Source: Tannerella sp. (GTDB lineage Bacteria; Bacteroidota; Bacteroidia; Bacteroidales; Tannerellaceae). From it: a DNA stretch of 13,838 bases. The DNA lies in the NCBI GenBank assembly GCA_031267485.1, contig JAIRYY010000164.1, positions 1 through 13,838 on the forward strand, in the 5' to 3' direction. Position 1 is the first letter of the stretch, and every line of letters begins with the position of its first letter. Made by a program: the position numbers and the translations under genes. The notes under the pieces were generated by a model. It saw only the letters and a list, made by a program, of their open reading frames with translations. It ran no database searches and was not told the origin of the DNA. Below are positions 1 through 8,108 of the stretch, one piece after another.

Positions 1-300
1 AGACTTCCTGAAGAAAACCGAAGCGTCGGATTCTAAAAACAAGACTTTTTGAAGAAATCCGAAGCGTCGGATTCCAAAACAAAGACTTTTTGAAGAAATC
101 CGAAGCGTCGGATTCCAAAAAAAAGACTGTTTGAAGAAATCCGAAGCGTCGGAGTCCGTGAAATAGACTTTTTGAAGAAATCCGAAGCGTCGGATTTTAC
201 GCAGAAGACTTTTTGAAGAAATCCGGAGTGTCGGATTTCGTGCAGAAGACTTTTTAAAGACATCCGAAGCGTCGGATTTCGTGCAGAAGATTCTTGAATA
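1..300. repeat. 41-bp tandem repeat array with a hairpin in every unit
   Basis: Units start at 1, 42, 83, 124, 165, 206 and 247, an exact 41-bp step. A decayed eighth unit starts at 288. Each unit begins AGACTTTTTGAAGA and carries an inverted repeat: in unit 5 the arms are AAATCCGA and TCGGATTT around an AGCG loop. The last 8-10 bases of the unit vary most (CAAAACAA, GTGAAAT, CGTGCAGA types). Because 41 is not a multiple of three, the reading frame shifts at each unit, so the array is not coding; the minus-strand open frame at 33-263 is a by-product. The array probably continues past the left edge. Function unknown. Confidence 0.95.
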
Positions 301-479
301 TTTTATCTTGAACAGGTATGCATGTATATTTATTATTTTATCTACTGTGTTTAAAATACCAATGTAAAAATAATGATTATTTTTATTCACGCATGAAATT
401 AATGGAAAAAAATAAGGTAATCGTACTAAAATTTATAACTGATATTACGCACTGCAACAAATTTCATGCAGGAAAGCCC
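301..479. other. AT-rich spacer without a recognisable gene
   Basis: This stretch is AT-rich and lies between the 41-bp array and the nested inverted-repeat element. An open frame starting at 318 runs through it and into the inverted repeats. It has no recognisable domain, no signal peptide and no plausible ribosome site, so I treat it as chance. No RNA gene or promoter was recognised. Confidence 0.6.
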
Positions 480-685
480 AAGTCCGAAGGACATGATTTT
501 CATAACCGCAGGTCGGCGACCTGCGGCGAAAGAGCAGCACATACTGTTGCTGCCTGAAAGGCAGGACAGTTTTCGTATTGACAGCGGTGTCCTGCCTTAT
601 CAGGCAGTGAACCACCGGTTGCCATACCTTCCGCAGGCTGCGCTTTGCTTACCTGCGGTTATGAAAATAACGCCCTTCGGGCATG
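480..685. repeat. Nested inverted-repeat element, possible non-autonomous mobile or REP-type composite
   Basis: The outer arms are perfect over 18 bp: ATTTTCATAACCGCAGGT at 496-513 and its reverse complement at 651-668. They extend imperfectly outward to about 480 and 685, where each arm ends in a small hairpin (GTCCGAAGGAC at 482-492, GCCCTTCGGGC at 672-682). Inside the left arm, 506-526 is a perfect odd palindrome with arms CCGCAGGTCG and CGACCTGCGG around one G. A second inverted pair is nested inside at 550-568 and 588-607, built on CTGCCTGA and TCAGGCAG and differing by one base. The whole block can fold back on itself. It encodes nothing recognisable. I saw no target-site duplication, so mobility is inference. 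Confidence 0.8.
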
Positions 686-740
686 CCGTCTTGCCGGTGT
701 CCGATGCAGTAGATGCGTAACATGAGTTAGTGAATCAGTG

Positions 741-820
741 ATTAATGATTAATGGTTAATGATTAATTCTCCATTCTCCATTCTCCATTCTCCATTCTCA
801 ATTCTCAATTCTCAATTCTC
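741..820. repeat. 7-bp tandem (heptanucleotide) array
   Basis: There are eleven consecutive 7-bp units in one unbroken phase from 741 to 817: ATTAATG twice, GTTAATG, ATTAATT, CTCCATT four times, CTCAATT three times, then a partial CTC. The sequence drifts between two quite different motifs while the 7-bp register is kept. No coding role is visible. Confidence 0.9.
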
Positions 821-841
821 TCGCGGCACGACGACGGGAAG

Positions 842-856
842 GGTCGCGGCGCGACC
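842..856. repeat. GC-rich hairpin
   Basis: GGTCGC, a GGC loop, then GCGACC: a perfect 6-bp stem just before the REP-like cluster. It lies in a GC-rich block (about 821-885) in which variants of GGGAARGGTCGC occur twice. It has no T-run, so it is not a convincing terminator. Confidence 0.5.
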
Positions 857-885
857 ACGGGAAAGGTCGCCTCGGTCTCCCTCCC

Positions 886-1060
886 CGTCATTGTAAGGAG
901 GAACGACGAAGCACTCCATTGTATGAACGGGCCGGATTGCTTCGTTCCTCGCTGGTGACGAAGCAGACGCCACCTTTTCGGCTTGTCCCGTCGCCGGCGG
1001 GGAACGAAGCAATCCGGGCACAGGCGACGACCCGGATTGCTTCCTTCGCCGCCGGTGACG
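886..1060. repeat. Cluster of four REP-like palindromic units in alternating orientation
   Basis: Four related units lie at 886-917 (plus, diverged, 32 bp), 932-960 (minus), 989-1017 (plus) and 1032-1060 (minus); the last three are each exactly 29 bp. The shared core, read along each unit, is GGAACGAAGCAATCCGG preceded by CGTCACCGGCG or a close variant. Units two and three form a perfect 17-bp inverted repeat (932-948 with 1001-1017). The motif resembles the GTCATTGCGAGGAACGAAGC type of dispersed repeat that I recall from many bacterial genomes; that link is from memory and was not searched. The cluster ends just before the promoter at 1079. Confidence 0.85.
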
Positions 1061-1078
1061 GGAGAAATACAATCCGCA

Positions 1079-1127
1079 AAAATAAACCCGTTTATTTTGT
1101 ATTGCCCGCAACATGCACTATCTTTGC
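1079..1127 (+). promoter_or_regulatory. Bacteroidetes-type promoter with an inverted repeat over the -33 element, for the TPR operon
   Basis: The -7 element TATCTTTGC lies at 1119-1127 and the -33 TTTG at 1096-1099, with a 19-bp spacer. This matches the known primary sigma consensus of Bacteroidetes (TTTG / TAnnTTTG). A perfect 9-bp inverted repeat, AAAATAAAC (1079-1087) and GTTTATTTT (1090-1098) separated by CC, overlaps the -33 box. Nearly the same arrangement lies before the amidase gene on the minus strand (12755-12803). The expected start of transcription is a few bases after 1127, giving a short leader before the ATG at 1148. Confidence 0.85.
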
Positions 1128-1147
1128 GGAAGATATGAATTAATAAT

Positions 1148-4100
1148 ATGAATACGAGTAAAAAAATCATTATTTCGTTGTATCTCGCGGCGACAGGTTT
1201 TGTTGCGAACGGACAACGTTCCTATCAGTTTGATTCGGCAGACAGGCTTTTCTCGGAGGGAAAAGAATTTTTTGAATTGAAGAATTATGCCGGATGCACC
1301 GATAAATTGCTGGCCTATAAGATGACTGCAACAAACCGCGAGCTTGTTCAGGAATCCGATTACATGCTCGCCTTTATTGCGTTCGAGCAGGGTAAGGAGA
1401 ATGCGGCCGACATACTGGAATCCTACCTTAAACAATATCCGGATTCGCGGCATGGCGACGAAGCCTGCCTGTTGATTGGCACTCTCCTCTTCGAGCGGGG
1501 AGACTATACGGGCGCGGAAAACTGGCTGGCGGATGCCCGCATCAATGCCCTGACCGACGAGCAGCAGGAGGTCCTGAACTACCGGCTCGCTTACTCCCGG
1601 ATGCAGAACGGTGATTTGAAAAATACGCGCAGGCTTTTTGCCGCGGTTCGCGAATATGGCGGCGAATATTCCCAGGCCGCCACCTATTACATCGCCTACA
1701 TCGATTATGCAACAGGGGAATATGACGATGCCCTGCAGGAATTTAATCTCCTGAAGAAAAGCCCGGAATATCGCGAACAGGCAAACTATTACATCGCGCA
1801 GATATACTACATAAAAGATAATCACGACGAGGTCGTGAAACTCACCGAACGCTTGCTGCGCACTTATCCGGACGGCGAGAACAATACGGAATTATACCGC
1901 ATAGCGGGAAATTCGTACTATCAGCTGGGAAACCTGAACAGGGCGACAGACATGCTCCGGCGCTATGTTTCGTCGACGGACGCTCCGTCGAGAGGCGAAC
2001 TGTATCTTCTTGGCATCTGCGAATATAACCGGGGCGATTATGCGAATGTCGTCGACGCGCTCTCGCAGACGGTGGCCGGGGACGATGAGCTGACCCAGAA
2101 TGCGAGCCTGTATCTCGGACAGAGCTATCTGCAGCTTAACGACCGGAATAATGCCCGGATGGCATTCGAACAGGCCGGGTCGATGACGTATAACAGGAAA
2201 ACGCAGGAGACAGCCCTGTATAATTACGCGCTCCTGATACACGAAACCTCGTTTACGGGATTCGGCGAATCCGTCAAGGCCTTTGAACAGTTCCTGAACG
2301 ATTTCCCGGAATCGCAGTATTCCGACAAGGTCAACGACTATCTTGTGGAAGTGTACCTGACATCGAAAAACTACGCCGCAGCGCTGGAATCAATCAACAA
2401 GATTCGCCGGCCAAGCGCCAAAATCCTGGAAGCCAAACAGAACATACTGTTCCAGCTGGGGAATCAGGCTTTCATGAACGTGGATATGGAGAACGCCGTC
2501 GCCTATTTCAACCGGACGGTGGAGATGGGGAACTACGACGGTGAAGCCCGCGCCAATGCCTATTTCTGGCGCGGAGAATCGTATTACCGCACGGGAAAAT
2601 ACGCGGAGGCCATTTCGGATTTCAATTCGTACCTCGGCGGGGCGAAGCAAAGTCTGGCGGACAGTCATTCGCTTGTATACTACAATCTTGGTTACTGTTA
2701 CTTCAAACGCCGGGATTTCGTGCAGTCCCTGATTCATTTCCGCCGCTACGTGACGCTGGAGAAGAACAGGGAAGCAAAATCGTATGCGGACGCATATAAC
2801 CGCATCGGCGACTGCCTGTTTTACGACCGTCAGTTTGCCGAAGCGGAATCGAACTATTCCCGCGCGGTAGCCCTCCAGCCGTCGGCGGCCGATTATGCGA
2901 CCTACCAGCAGGGGTTTGTGCTTGGACTCCAGCGGGATTATAACGGGAAAATACGCATGATGGACCGTATCGTCAACGAATTTCCGGCATCACAGTATGC
3001 CGATGACGCTCTTTTCGAACGCGGACGCACATACGTGCTGCTTGAAAAGTATACGGAGGGCGCGTCATCGTTCAGGGCGCTCCTGGAACAGTATCCGCAA
3101 AGCAGTCTCGCCCCGAAGGCCGGCATACAGCTCGGCCTGCTGTACTACAACGACAACCGGCTGGAACGCTCCGTCGAAGCCTACAAGCACGTCATCAGCG
3201 AATATCCGGGGAGCGAGGAAGCCAAACTGGCGGTTCAGGACCTGAAATCCGTATACATAGACATGAACGACATCAGTTCGTACGCCACCTACGTCAACTC
3301 GCTGGGCGGCAACGTGCACATCGAGATAAGCGAGCAGGACTCGCTTACCTATCTCGCCGCGGAAAGACTTTTTACCAGAGGCGATTTTGACGGTGCGCAG
3401 CGGAGCCTCCTCAATTATCTGAAGTCGTTTCCCGGCGGCGCCTTCAACTCGAATGCCAATTATTACCTCGCCAAAATAGCTTTCGACCGGAAAAATTACG
3501 CGGATGCAAAACGCCTGTTTACCCTCGTTTTGCGCAGCGGCGACACCAAGTTCCGCGAAGAATCGCTTGCCCGCAAGTCGGAAATAGAGTATCTGGAAAA
3601 AGACTATGCGGCAGCCATCATAACGTTTCGCGAACTGCAGCTCGTTGCGGAATCGCGCGAGAACCGCGAAGCGGCGAAACTCGGCATCATGCGGTGCGCC
3701 CGGCACACCGGTAATGAACAGGAAGCGCTGGAGGCGGCGAACGGGTTGCTGAAAGAGACGAACCTCTCGCCGGAAATAGAATCGGAAGCGCGTTACCTGC
3801 GCGCCAAATCGTACCTCAAACTGGGCGAGAACGGCAAAGCCACGACCGACTTAATGGCGCTGAGCAAGGATACGCGCACCGAATACGGCGCGGAAGCGAA
3901 ATACCTGCTTGCACAGGCATATTATGACGGAAAGGACGTCGCGCGCGCGGAAAAGGAGCTGCTCGATTTCATAGAAAAAGGTACTCCTCATCAATACTGG
4001 CTGGCTCGCGGTTTCATACTTCTTGCCGATATTTACATTGATAAGGGAGATGATTTTCAGGCGCGCCAGTATCTGACTTCGCTCAAACGGAATTACAGCG

Positions 4101-4159
4101 GAAGCGAGGACATCGACCGCATGATAGAAACAAGATTGAATAAATTAAAAAACAGATAA
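1148..4159 (+). CDS. Large secreted tetratricopeptide-repeat protein
   Basis: This 1003-residue protein starts with a signal peptide (a Lys-Lys, then a hydrophobic stretch to about residue 22, ending near VANGQ). The rest is almost wholly TPR-type helical repeats, visible as recurring A-x-x-x-F/Y and Y-P-x-S pairs such as FLNDFPESQYSDKVNDYLVE and LLEQYPQSSLAPKAG. The C-terminal segment around residues 945-960 (GTPHQYWLARGF) looks like the conserved end of a TPR protein family common in Bacteroidales. It is probably a periplasmic scaffold or partner-binding protein; no enzyme motif is visible. The ATG at 1148 fits both the promoter at 1079-1127 and the signal peptide. It is the first gene of the operon, and the outer-membrane barrel gene follows after 3 bp, which suggests they act together. 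The partner and the exact role are unknown. Confidence 0.9.
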   Translation: MNTSKKIIISLYLAATGFVANGQRSYQFDSADRLFSEGKEFFELKNYAGCTDKLLAYKMTATNRELVQESDYMLAFIAFEQGKENAADILESYLKQYPDSRHGDEACLLIGTLLFERGDYTGAENWLADARINALTDEQQEVLNYRLAYSRMQNGDLKNTRRLFAAVREYGGEYSQAATYYIAYIDYATGEYDDALQEFNLLKKSPEYREQANYYIAQIYYIKDNHDEVVKLTERLLRTYPDGENNTELYRIAGNSYYQLGNLNRATDMLRRYVSSTDAPSRGELYLLGICEYNRGDYANVVDALSQTVAGDDELTQNASLYLGQSYLQLNDRNNARMAFEQAGSMTYNRKTQETALYNYALLIHETSFTGFGESVKAFEQFLNDFPESQYSDKVNDYLVEVYLTSKNYAAALESINKIRRPSAKILEAKQNILFQLGNQAFMNVDMENAVAYFNRTVEMGNYDGEARANAYFWRGESYYRTGKYAEAISDFNSYLGGAKQSLADSHSLVYYNLGYCYFKRRDFVQSLIHFRRYVTLEKNREAKSYADAYNRIGDCLFYDRQFAEAESNYSRAVALQPSAADYATYQQGFVLGLQRDYNGKIRMMDRIVNEFPASQYADDALFERGRTYVLLEKYTEGASSFRALLEQYPQSSLAPKAGIQLGLLYYNDNRLERSVEAYKHVISEYPGSEEAKLAVQDLKSVYIDMNDISSYATYVNSLGGNVHIEISEQDSLTYLAAERLFTRGDFDGAQRSLLNYLKSFPGGAFNSNANYYLAKIAFDRKNYADAKRLFTLVLRSGDTKFREESLARKSEIEYLEKDYAAAIITFRELQLVAESRENREAAKLGIMRCARHTGNEQEALEAANGLLKETNLSPEIESEARYLRAKSYLKLGENGKATTDLMALSKDTRTEYGAEAKYLLAQAYYDGKDVARAEKELLDFIEKGTPHQYWLARGFILLADIYIDKGDDFQARQYLTSLKRNYSGSEDIDRMIETRLNKLKNR

Positions 4160-4162
4160 GTC

Positions 4163-5986
4163 ATGATAATGCGTAAGATACAGGTGATGATGATTGCGGC
4201 GCTTTTGTCGGGAACGACGGTTCCCGGCTTTGCGCAGGAACCGGATAAAAATAACAGGGATGCCGAACGGGACAGGAAGGAACGGCAGCAGGACCTCAAC
4301 CGTGAAATGACGCTTGAACGCGAATATGACCCGATTGTGCAGGATGCGGCTAAAATCAACACGCTTCCCGTCGTTCGCGACATAACGATTTCCAAACGTC
4401 CGATTGTATACTCCGATTATGCCGTACCGCTGTTGCCGGACAAGGAAATGAACACGCTTCCGGCCGGGGCGCTCATGACGGAGGTTGAACACGGTAAACG
4501 CAACGGATACCTGCATTTTGCAGGCGGGATGCTGATGAACTTCAGCGGCGATTTCGGATATCATCTGCTTAATACCGACCGCGACAGGCTGAATATCCGG
4601 TTTTCTCACCGTTCGACGAACGGAGATGTCCGCTTTTCGGCCGACAGCCTCGCAAAACGCAGGGCCAAACTGAATGACAACTTCGGCGGACTGGACTTCA
4701 AACACCGTTTTGACGCCGCAACACTCTCTCTGGGAGGAACTTTCGGCTATTCGTCCTTCAACTACTACGGGTTACCGACGAATGTGCCTCAAGCAGGCAG
4801 CGAGAATGATTCGACGACAAACCAGGGCGACCGCTATATAAATGCATACGCGGACATAGCTTCCGACGGCGGAACGTCAGCTCCCGGATATCATGTCGGC
4901 GTCGATTACAGGAATTTTGACCGGAAATATGCGCTGAGCAGGGAACAGGACGGAATGACGGAAAATAACATCGGTCTAAATCTGGGTATCAGTTCCCACA
5001 TCAATGACGGCCGGCGTTTCGGCGTGGACCTGAAAATGAACATGCTGACTTATACGGCGCCTGTTACGGACGCTCGCAGCGTTGTCCCCGACAGCGCGTT
5101 TGACAACCGTTACGAGGCGACCCTCAGCCCGTACTATCGCATGGAGAGCGACAAACTGAAACTGCTGCTCGGAGTAAATCTGATGCTTGTCTCCCAGAAT
5201 GAGACGAAAGTGTTCGTTTCGCCCAACATCGCGCTGGATGTCCCGGTTGCAAGCTGGACTTTGTTTTACCTGAACCTCGGCGGCGGAATCGAATCGAATA
5301 CAATGTATGAGCTGTCGCGCCTGAACCGCTATATAAATCCCGCTTTCGCACCGGATGCCTCCAGGACGTGGGCGGATTTGAAACTCGGTATACGCAGCAG
5401 CGCCTCTGCCGGCCTGTGGTTCGATGTCTTCGCCGGCTACAAGTATACGGAAGCGGATGTGTTCTACAATCCGTCATCCTACGGATGGGCAGATGACGGC
5501 TTCAATAATGTCAGCATGGTTTTTCAGCCCGTAACCCAGCGTTTCCAGGCCGGAGCAACGCTGAAATACGACTACAGGCATGTATTTGATTTTTACCTGA
5601 ATGGGGTATATAATTATTATAATTTCAAACATCTTGACACGTGGAAGAATATTTATGCCGCGGACGTACCGGATGAAAACAGCGATATCAAACCGTACGG
5701 CAAACCCGCGCTCACGATAAACGCGGGCGTCAACGTGCGTCCGGTCAAACCGCTTACGCTGAGCCTGAACTATCATCTGCTGTCAGGCATGTATGCGTAT
5801 GTTCATGCGGAGAATGTAAAGATGAACACAATCAGCGACCTGGGCTTGCGCGCATCGTGGAAATTCAACGATACGTTCGGCGTATATGCGCAATTCAACA
5901 ATTTGCTGTTCCGGAAACAGGAACTGTATTACGGTTATCCGCTGCAGCCGTTTACCGCAATGGCAGGTTTTAATGTGAATTTCTGA
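4163..5986 (+). CDS. Outer-membrane beta-barrel protein, TonB-receptor-like without an evident plug domain
   Basis: This 607-residue protein has a signal peptide ending at about residue 25 (GFAQ-E). A charged stretch (residues 28-47) and a conserved-looking segment, EREYDPIVQDAAKINTLPVV (residues 52-71), follow. After about residue 110 there are many alternating amphipathic strands rich in Tyr, Phe, Asn and Gly, and the chain ends in Phe (FNVNF), the usual terminal residue of a Bam-assembled barrel. I see no carboxypeptidase-like domain or TonB plug, so a transport role is uncertain even though such proteins are often labelled TonB-dependent receptors. The start may be the ATG at 4163 or the one at 4169; both keep the signal peptide. 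It lies 3 bp after the TPR gene and 19 bp before dsbD, so it is surely co-transcribed with them. Confidence 0.85.
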   Translation: MIMRKIQVMMIAALLSGTTVPGFAQEPDKNNRDAERDRKERQQDLNREMTLEREYDPIVQDAAKINTLPVVRDITISKRPIVYSDYAVPLLPDKEMNTLPAGALMTEVEHGKRNGYLHFAGGMLMNFSGDFGYHLLNTDRDRLNIRFSHRSTNGDVRFSADSLAKRRAKLNDNFGGLDFKHRFDAATLSLGGTFGYSSFNYYGLPTNVPQAGSENDSTTNQGDRYINAYADIASDGGTSAPGYHVGVDYRNFDRKYALSREQDGMTENNIGLNLGISSHINDGRRFGVDLKMNMLTYTAPVTDARSVVPDSAFDNRYEATLSPYYRMESDKLKLLLGVNLMLVSQNETKVFVSPNIALDVPVASWTLFYLNLGGGIESNTMYELSRLNRYINPAFAPDASRTWADLKLGIRSSASAGLWFDVFAGYKYTEADVFYNPSSYGWADDGFNNVSMVFQPVTQRFQAGATLKYDYRHVFDFYLNGVYNYYNFKHLDTWKNIYAADVPDENSDIKPYGKPALTINAGVNVRPVKPLTLSLNYHLLSGMYAYVHAENVKMNTISDLGLRASWKFNDTFGVYAQFNNLLFRKQELYYGYPLQPFTAMAGFNVNF

Positions 5987-6005
5987 TTAAGAAGAAATCT
6001 AAAGT

Positions 6006-8108
6006 ATGAAGAAAATATTTTTTTTGCTGTGCATGTTTTATTCCGTGTCGAATATGCATGCACAAATTTACAACCCCGTAAAATGGTCGGTTGAATTAAA
6101 AGACCTCCCCCCGGCGGCGGAAAAGGAAATATGGATGACGGCCAATATTGAGAAAGGATGGCATCTGTATGACATGAATCTTCCCGAAGGCGGCCCGGTC
6201 TCCACATCTCTGTCTTTTGAGCATCTGCGCGGAGCGGAACTTGTTGGCAAACCGGCCGCGTCGGTTTCGCCTGTCGAGGTCTATGACCCGGCGCTTAAAA
6301 TGCAGCTCCGCTGGTATGCGAATACGGTCACTTTTGTTCAGAAAATAAAAGTGACGGATTTCAACAGGTTCCATGTGACCGGGGAAATTGAATATATGGT
6401 CTGCAACGATGAATCCTGCCTCCCGCCGGTGCGCGTGCCGTTCGCGTTCGACAGGAAGAGTATCCGTCATATCCCGGATGCGGGAGCAACCGCCGCAGAA
6501 CCGGCGGATTTCCTGCCGGACAGTACGGAGGTTGTCGCCGACGATATGGATTCCGCCATGACCGATATTCCCGGCGGGGAAACAGATGCGGCGGAAGCGT
6601 CCGGCCGTTCGGCCGCGACAAATCCTGCCACCGTCCGTCCGGCTATCGCCGGAAAGAAAGATATCTCGCTGTGGACGCCCGTCATCAGCGAACTGAAAAC
6701 TTTGGGCGACGAAATATCTTCGACGACGGACCGCCCGTTTATTTACATTTTCATCGCCGGCTTTCTGGGCGGCCTGCTGGCGTTGCTCACTCCCTGTGTA
6801 TGGCCGATGATTCCCATGACCGTCAGCTTTTTCCTCAAACGTTCCGGGAGCCGGAAGAAAGCCATAAGCGACGCCCTGCTCTACGGCCTGTCGATTATCG
6901 TTATTTACCTGGCCATGGGATTGCTTATCACCGGCATATTCGGGGCGAGCGCACTGAACAGCCTGTCGACAAACGCCGTTTTCAACATCCTCTTTTTCCT
7001 TTTGCTGACGCTCTTTGCCGTCTCGTTTTTCGGCGCGTTTGAATTGGTACTGCCGTCGTCGTGGACGAACCGGATGGACCGCAAAGCGGATACGACAACG
7101 GGACTTGTAAGCCTGTTCTTCATGGCGTTTACGCTCGTGCTGGTATCATTCTCATGTACCGGGCCGATAATCGGCACTCTGCTTGTCGAGGCCGCTTCGC
7201 GGGGGAGCGCTTCAGGCCCGGCCATCGGGATGCTTGGCTTTGCACTGGCGCTTGCCATACCGTTTGCCCTGTTCGCCGTCTTTCCGAATATGCTCCAGAA
7301 TATGCCGAAATCGGGAGGGTGGCTAAACTCCGTTAAGGTGACGCTCGGTTTCCTGGAACTGGCGCTTGCGCTGAAATTCCTGTCCGTCGCCGATTTGGCT
7401 TACGGATGGGGCTTCCTGGACAGGGAAGTTTTCATCGTTTTATGGATTGTGATATTTGTCCTGCTCGGATTTTATCTGCTTGGAAAAATACGTTTCAAAC
7501 ACGATTCCGAATTGAAATACGTTTCCGTCGCGCGCCTGTTTATGTCAATCGCATCGTTTGCCTTTGCCGTCTACATGATGCCCGGCCTCTGGGGCGCGCC
7601 ACTGAAAGCGATAAGCGCCTTTACCCCGCCCCTGTCCACGCAGGATTTCAACCTGGACAACAGCGAAGTGCATGCCCGGTTTGATGATTATGAGATGGGA
7701 ATGGAGTATGCCGCCAAAGCAGGGAAGCCGGTATTGATTGATTTTTCAGGTTACGGGTGCGTCAACTGCCGCAAGATGGAAGCCTCGGTATGGACAGACC
7801 CGCAAGTGAAACAGCGGATAGAAAATGATTTTATCCTGATAACGCTGATGGTCGACGACCGGGCGAAACTTCCGTCTCCCATCCAAATAGAAGAGAACGG
7901 GAAAGAAAGGATACTGAAAACGACAGGCGACAAGTGGAGCTATCTGCAGCGCAGCAAGTTCGGCGCCAACGCGCAACCCTATTATATCATTCTCGACAAT
8001 GAGGGATATCCGTTAGCGCCTTCGTATGCTTACAACGAAAACGTTCCGGCATATATCGGTTTTCTTGAGAACGGAAAAAAACAGTATTATTTGAAAACGG
8101 CACAATGA
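6006..8108 (+). CDS. dsbD: Thiol:disulfide interchange protein DsbD (protein-disulfide reductase)
   Basis: DsbD carries electrons from cytoplasmic thioredoxin across the inner membrane to periplasmic thiol proteins. All three domains are present in 700 residues. Residues 1-20 are a signal peptide. The N-terminal periplasmic domain holds its redox pair at Cys133 and Cys138 ([11 protein letters not shown]). An acidic, Ala/Ser/Thr-rich linker covers roughly 150-220. The membrane domain (about 243-530) has several hydrophobic segments and its two catalytic cysteines in [10 protein letters not shown] (Cys264) and FSCTGP (Cys384). The C-terminal thioredoxin-like domain has the active site GCVNC (Cys585, Cys588) and a cis-Pro candidate at 658 (NAQPYY). 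All catalytic cysteines are intact. The stop overlaps the mazG start by 4 bp (ATGA). In this operon it may keep cysteines reduced in exported envelope proteins, which is inference. Confidence 0.97.
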   Translation: MKKIFFLLCMFYSVSNMHAQIYNPVKWSVELKDLPPAAEKEIWMTANIEKGWHLYDMNLPEGGPVSTSLSFEHLRGAELVGKPAASVSPVEVYDPALKMQLRWYANTVTFVQKIKVTDFNRFHVTGEIEYMVCNDESCLPPVRVPFAFDRKSIRHIPDAGATAAEPADFLPDSTEVVADDMDSAMTDIPGGETDAAEASGRSAATNPATVRPAIAGKKDISLWTPVISELKTLGDEISSTTDRPFIYIFIAGFLGGLLALLTPCVWPMIPMTVSFFLKRSGSRKKAISDALLYGLSIIVIYLAMGLLITGIFGASALNSLSTNAVFNILFFLLLTLFAVSFFGAFELVLPSSWTNRMDRKADTTTGLVSLFFMAFTLVLVSFSCTGPIIGTLLVEAASRGSASGPAIGMLGFALALAIPFALFAVFPNMLQNMPKSGGWLNSVKVTLGFLELALALKFLSVADLAYGWGFLDREVFIVLWIVIFVLLGFYLLGKIRFKHDSELKYVSVARLFMSIASFAFAVYMMPGLWGAPLKAISAFTPPLSTQDFNLDNSEVHARFDDYEMGMEYAAKAGKPVLIDFSGYGCVNCRKMEASVWTDPQVKQRIENDFILITLMVDDRAKLPSPIQIEENGKERILKTTGDKWSYLQRSKFGANAQPYYIILDNEGYPLAPSYAYNENVPAYIGFLENGKKQYYLKTAQ

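Noticed and set aside
1..300. CRISPR array or coding repeat protein on the minus strand (33-263)
   Set aside because: The variable part of each unit is only 8-10 bases and similar between units, so it is not a spacer. The 41-bp period breaks the reading frame at every unit, and the open frame has no start context or domain.
466..720. Open frames through the nested inverted-repeat element
   Set aside because: The translated sequence simply mirrors palindromic DNA, with no domain or signal peptide.
805..1170. Minus- and plus-strand open frames across the REP-like cluster
   Set aside because: They cross GC-rich palindromes and a well-formed promoter, overlap each other on both strands and show no recognisable domain.
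1118..1825. 235-residue minus-strand open frame antisense to the TPR gene
   Set aside because: It lies inside a well-supported gene, would begin within it and end at its promoter, and has no family features. Other antisense frames in the TPR, barrel, DsbD and DnaA genes were dismissed for the same reason.
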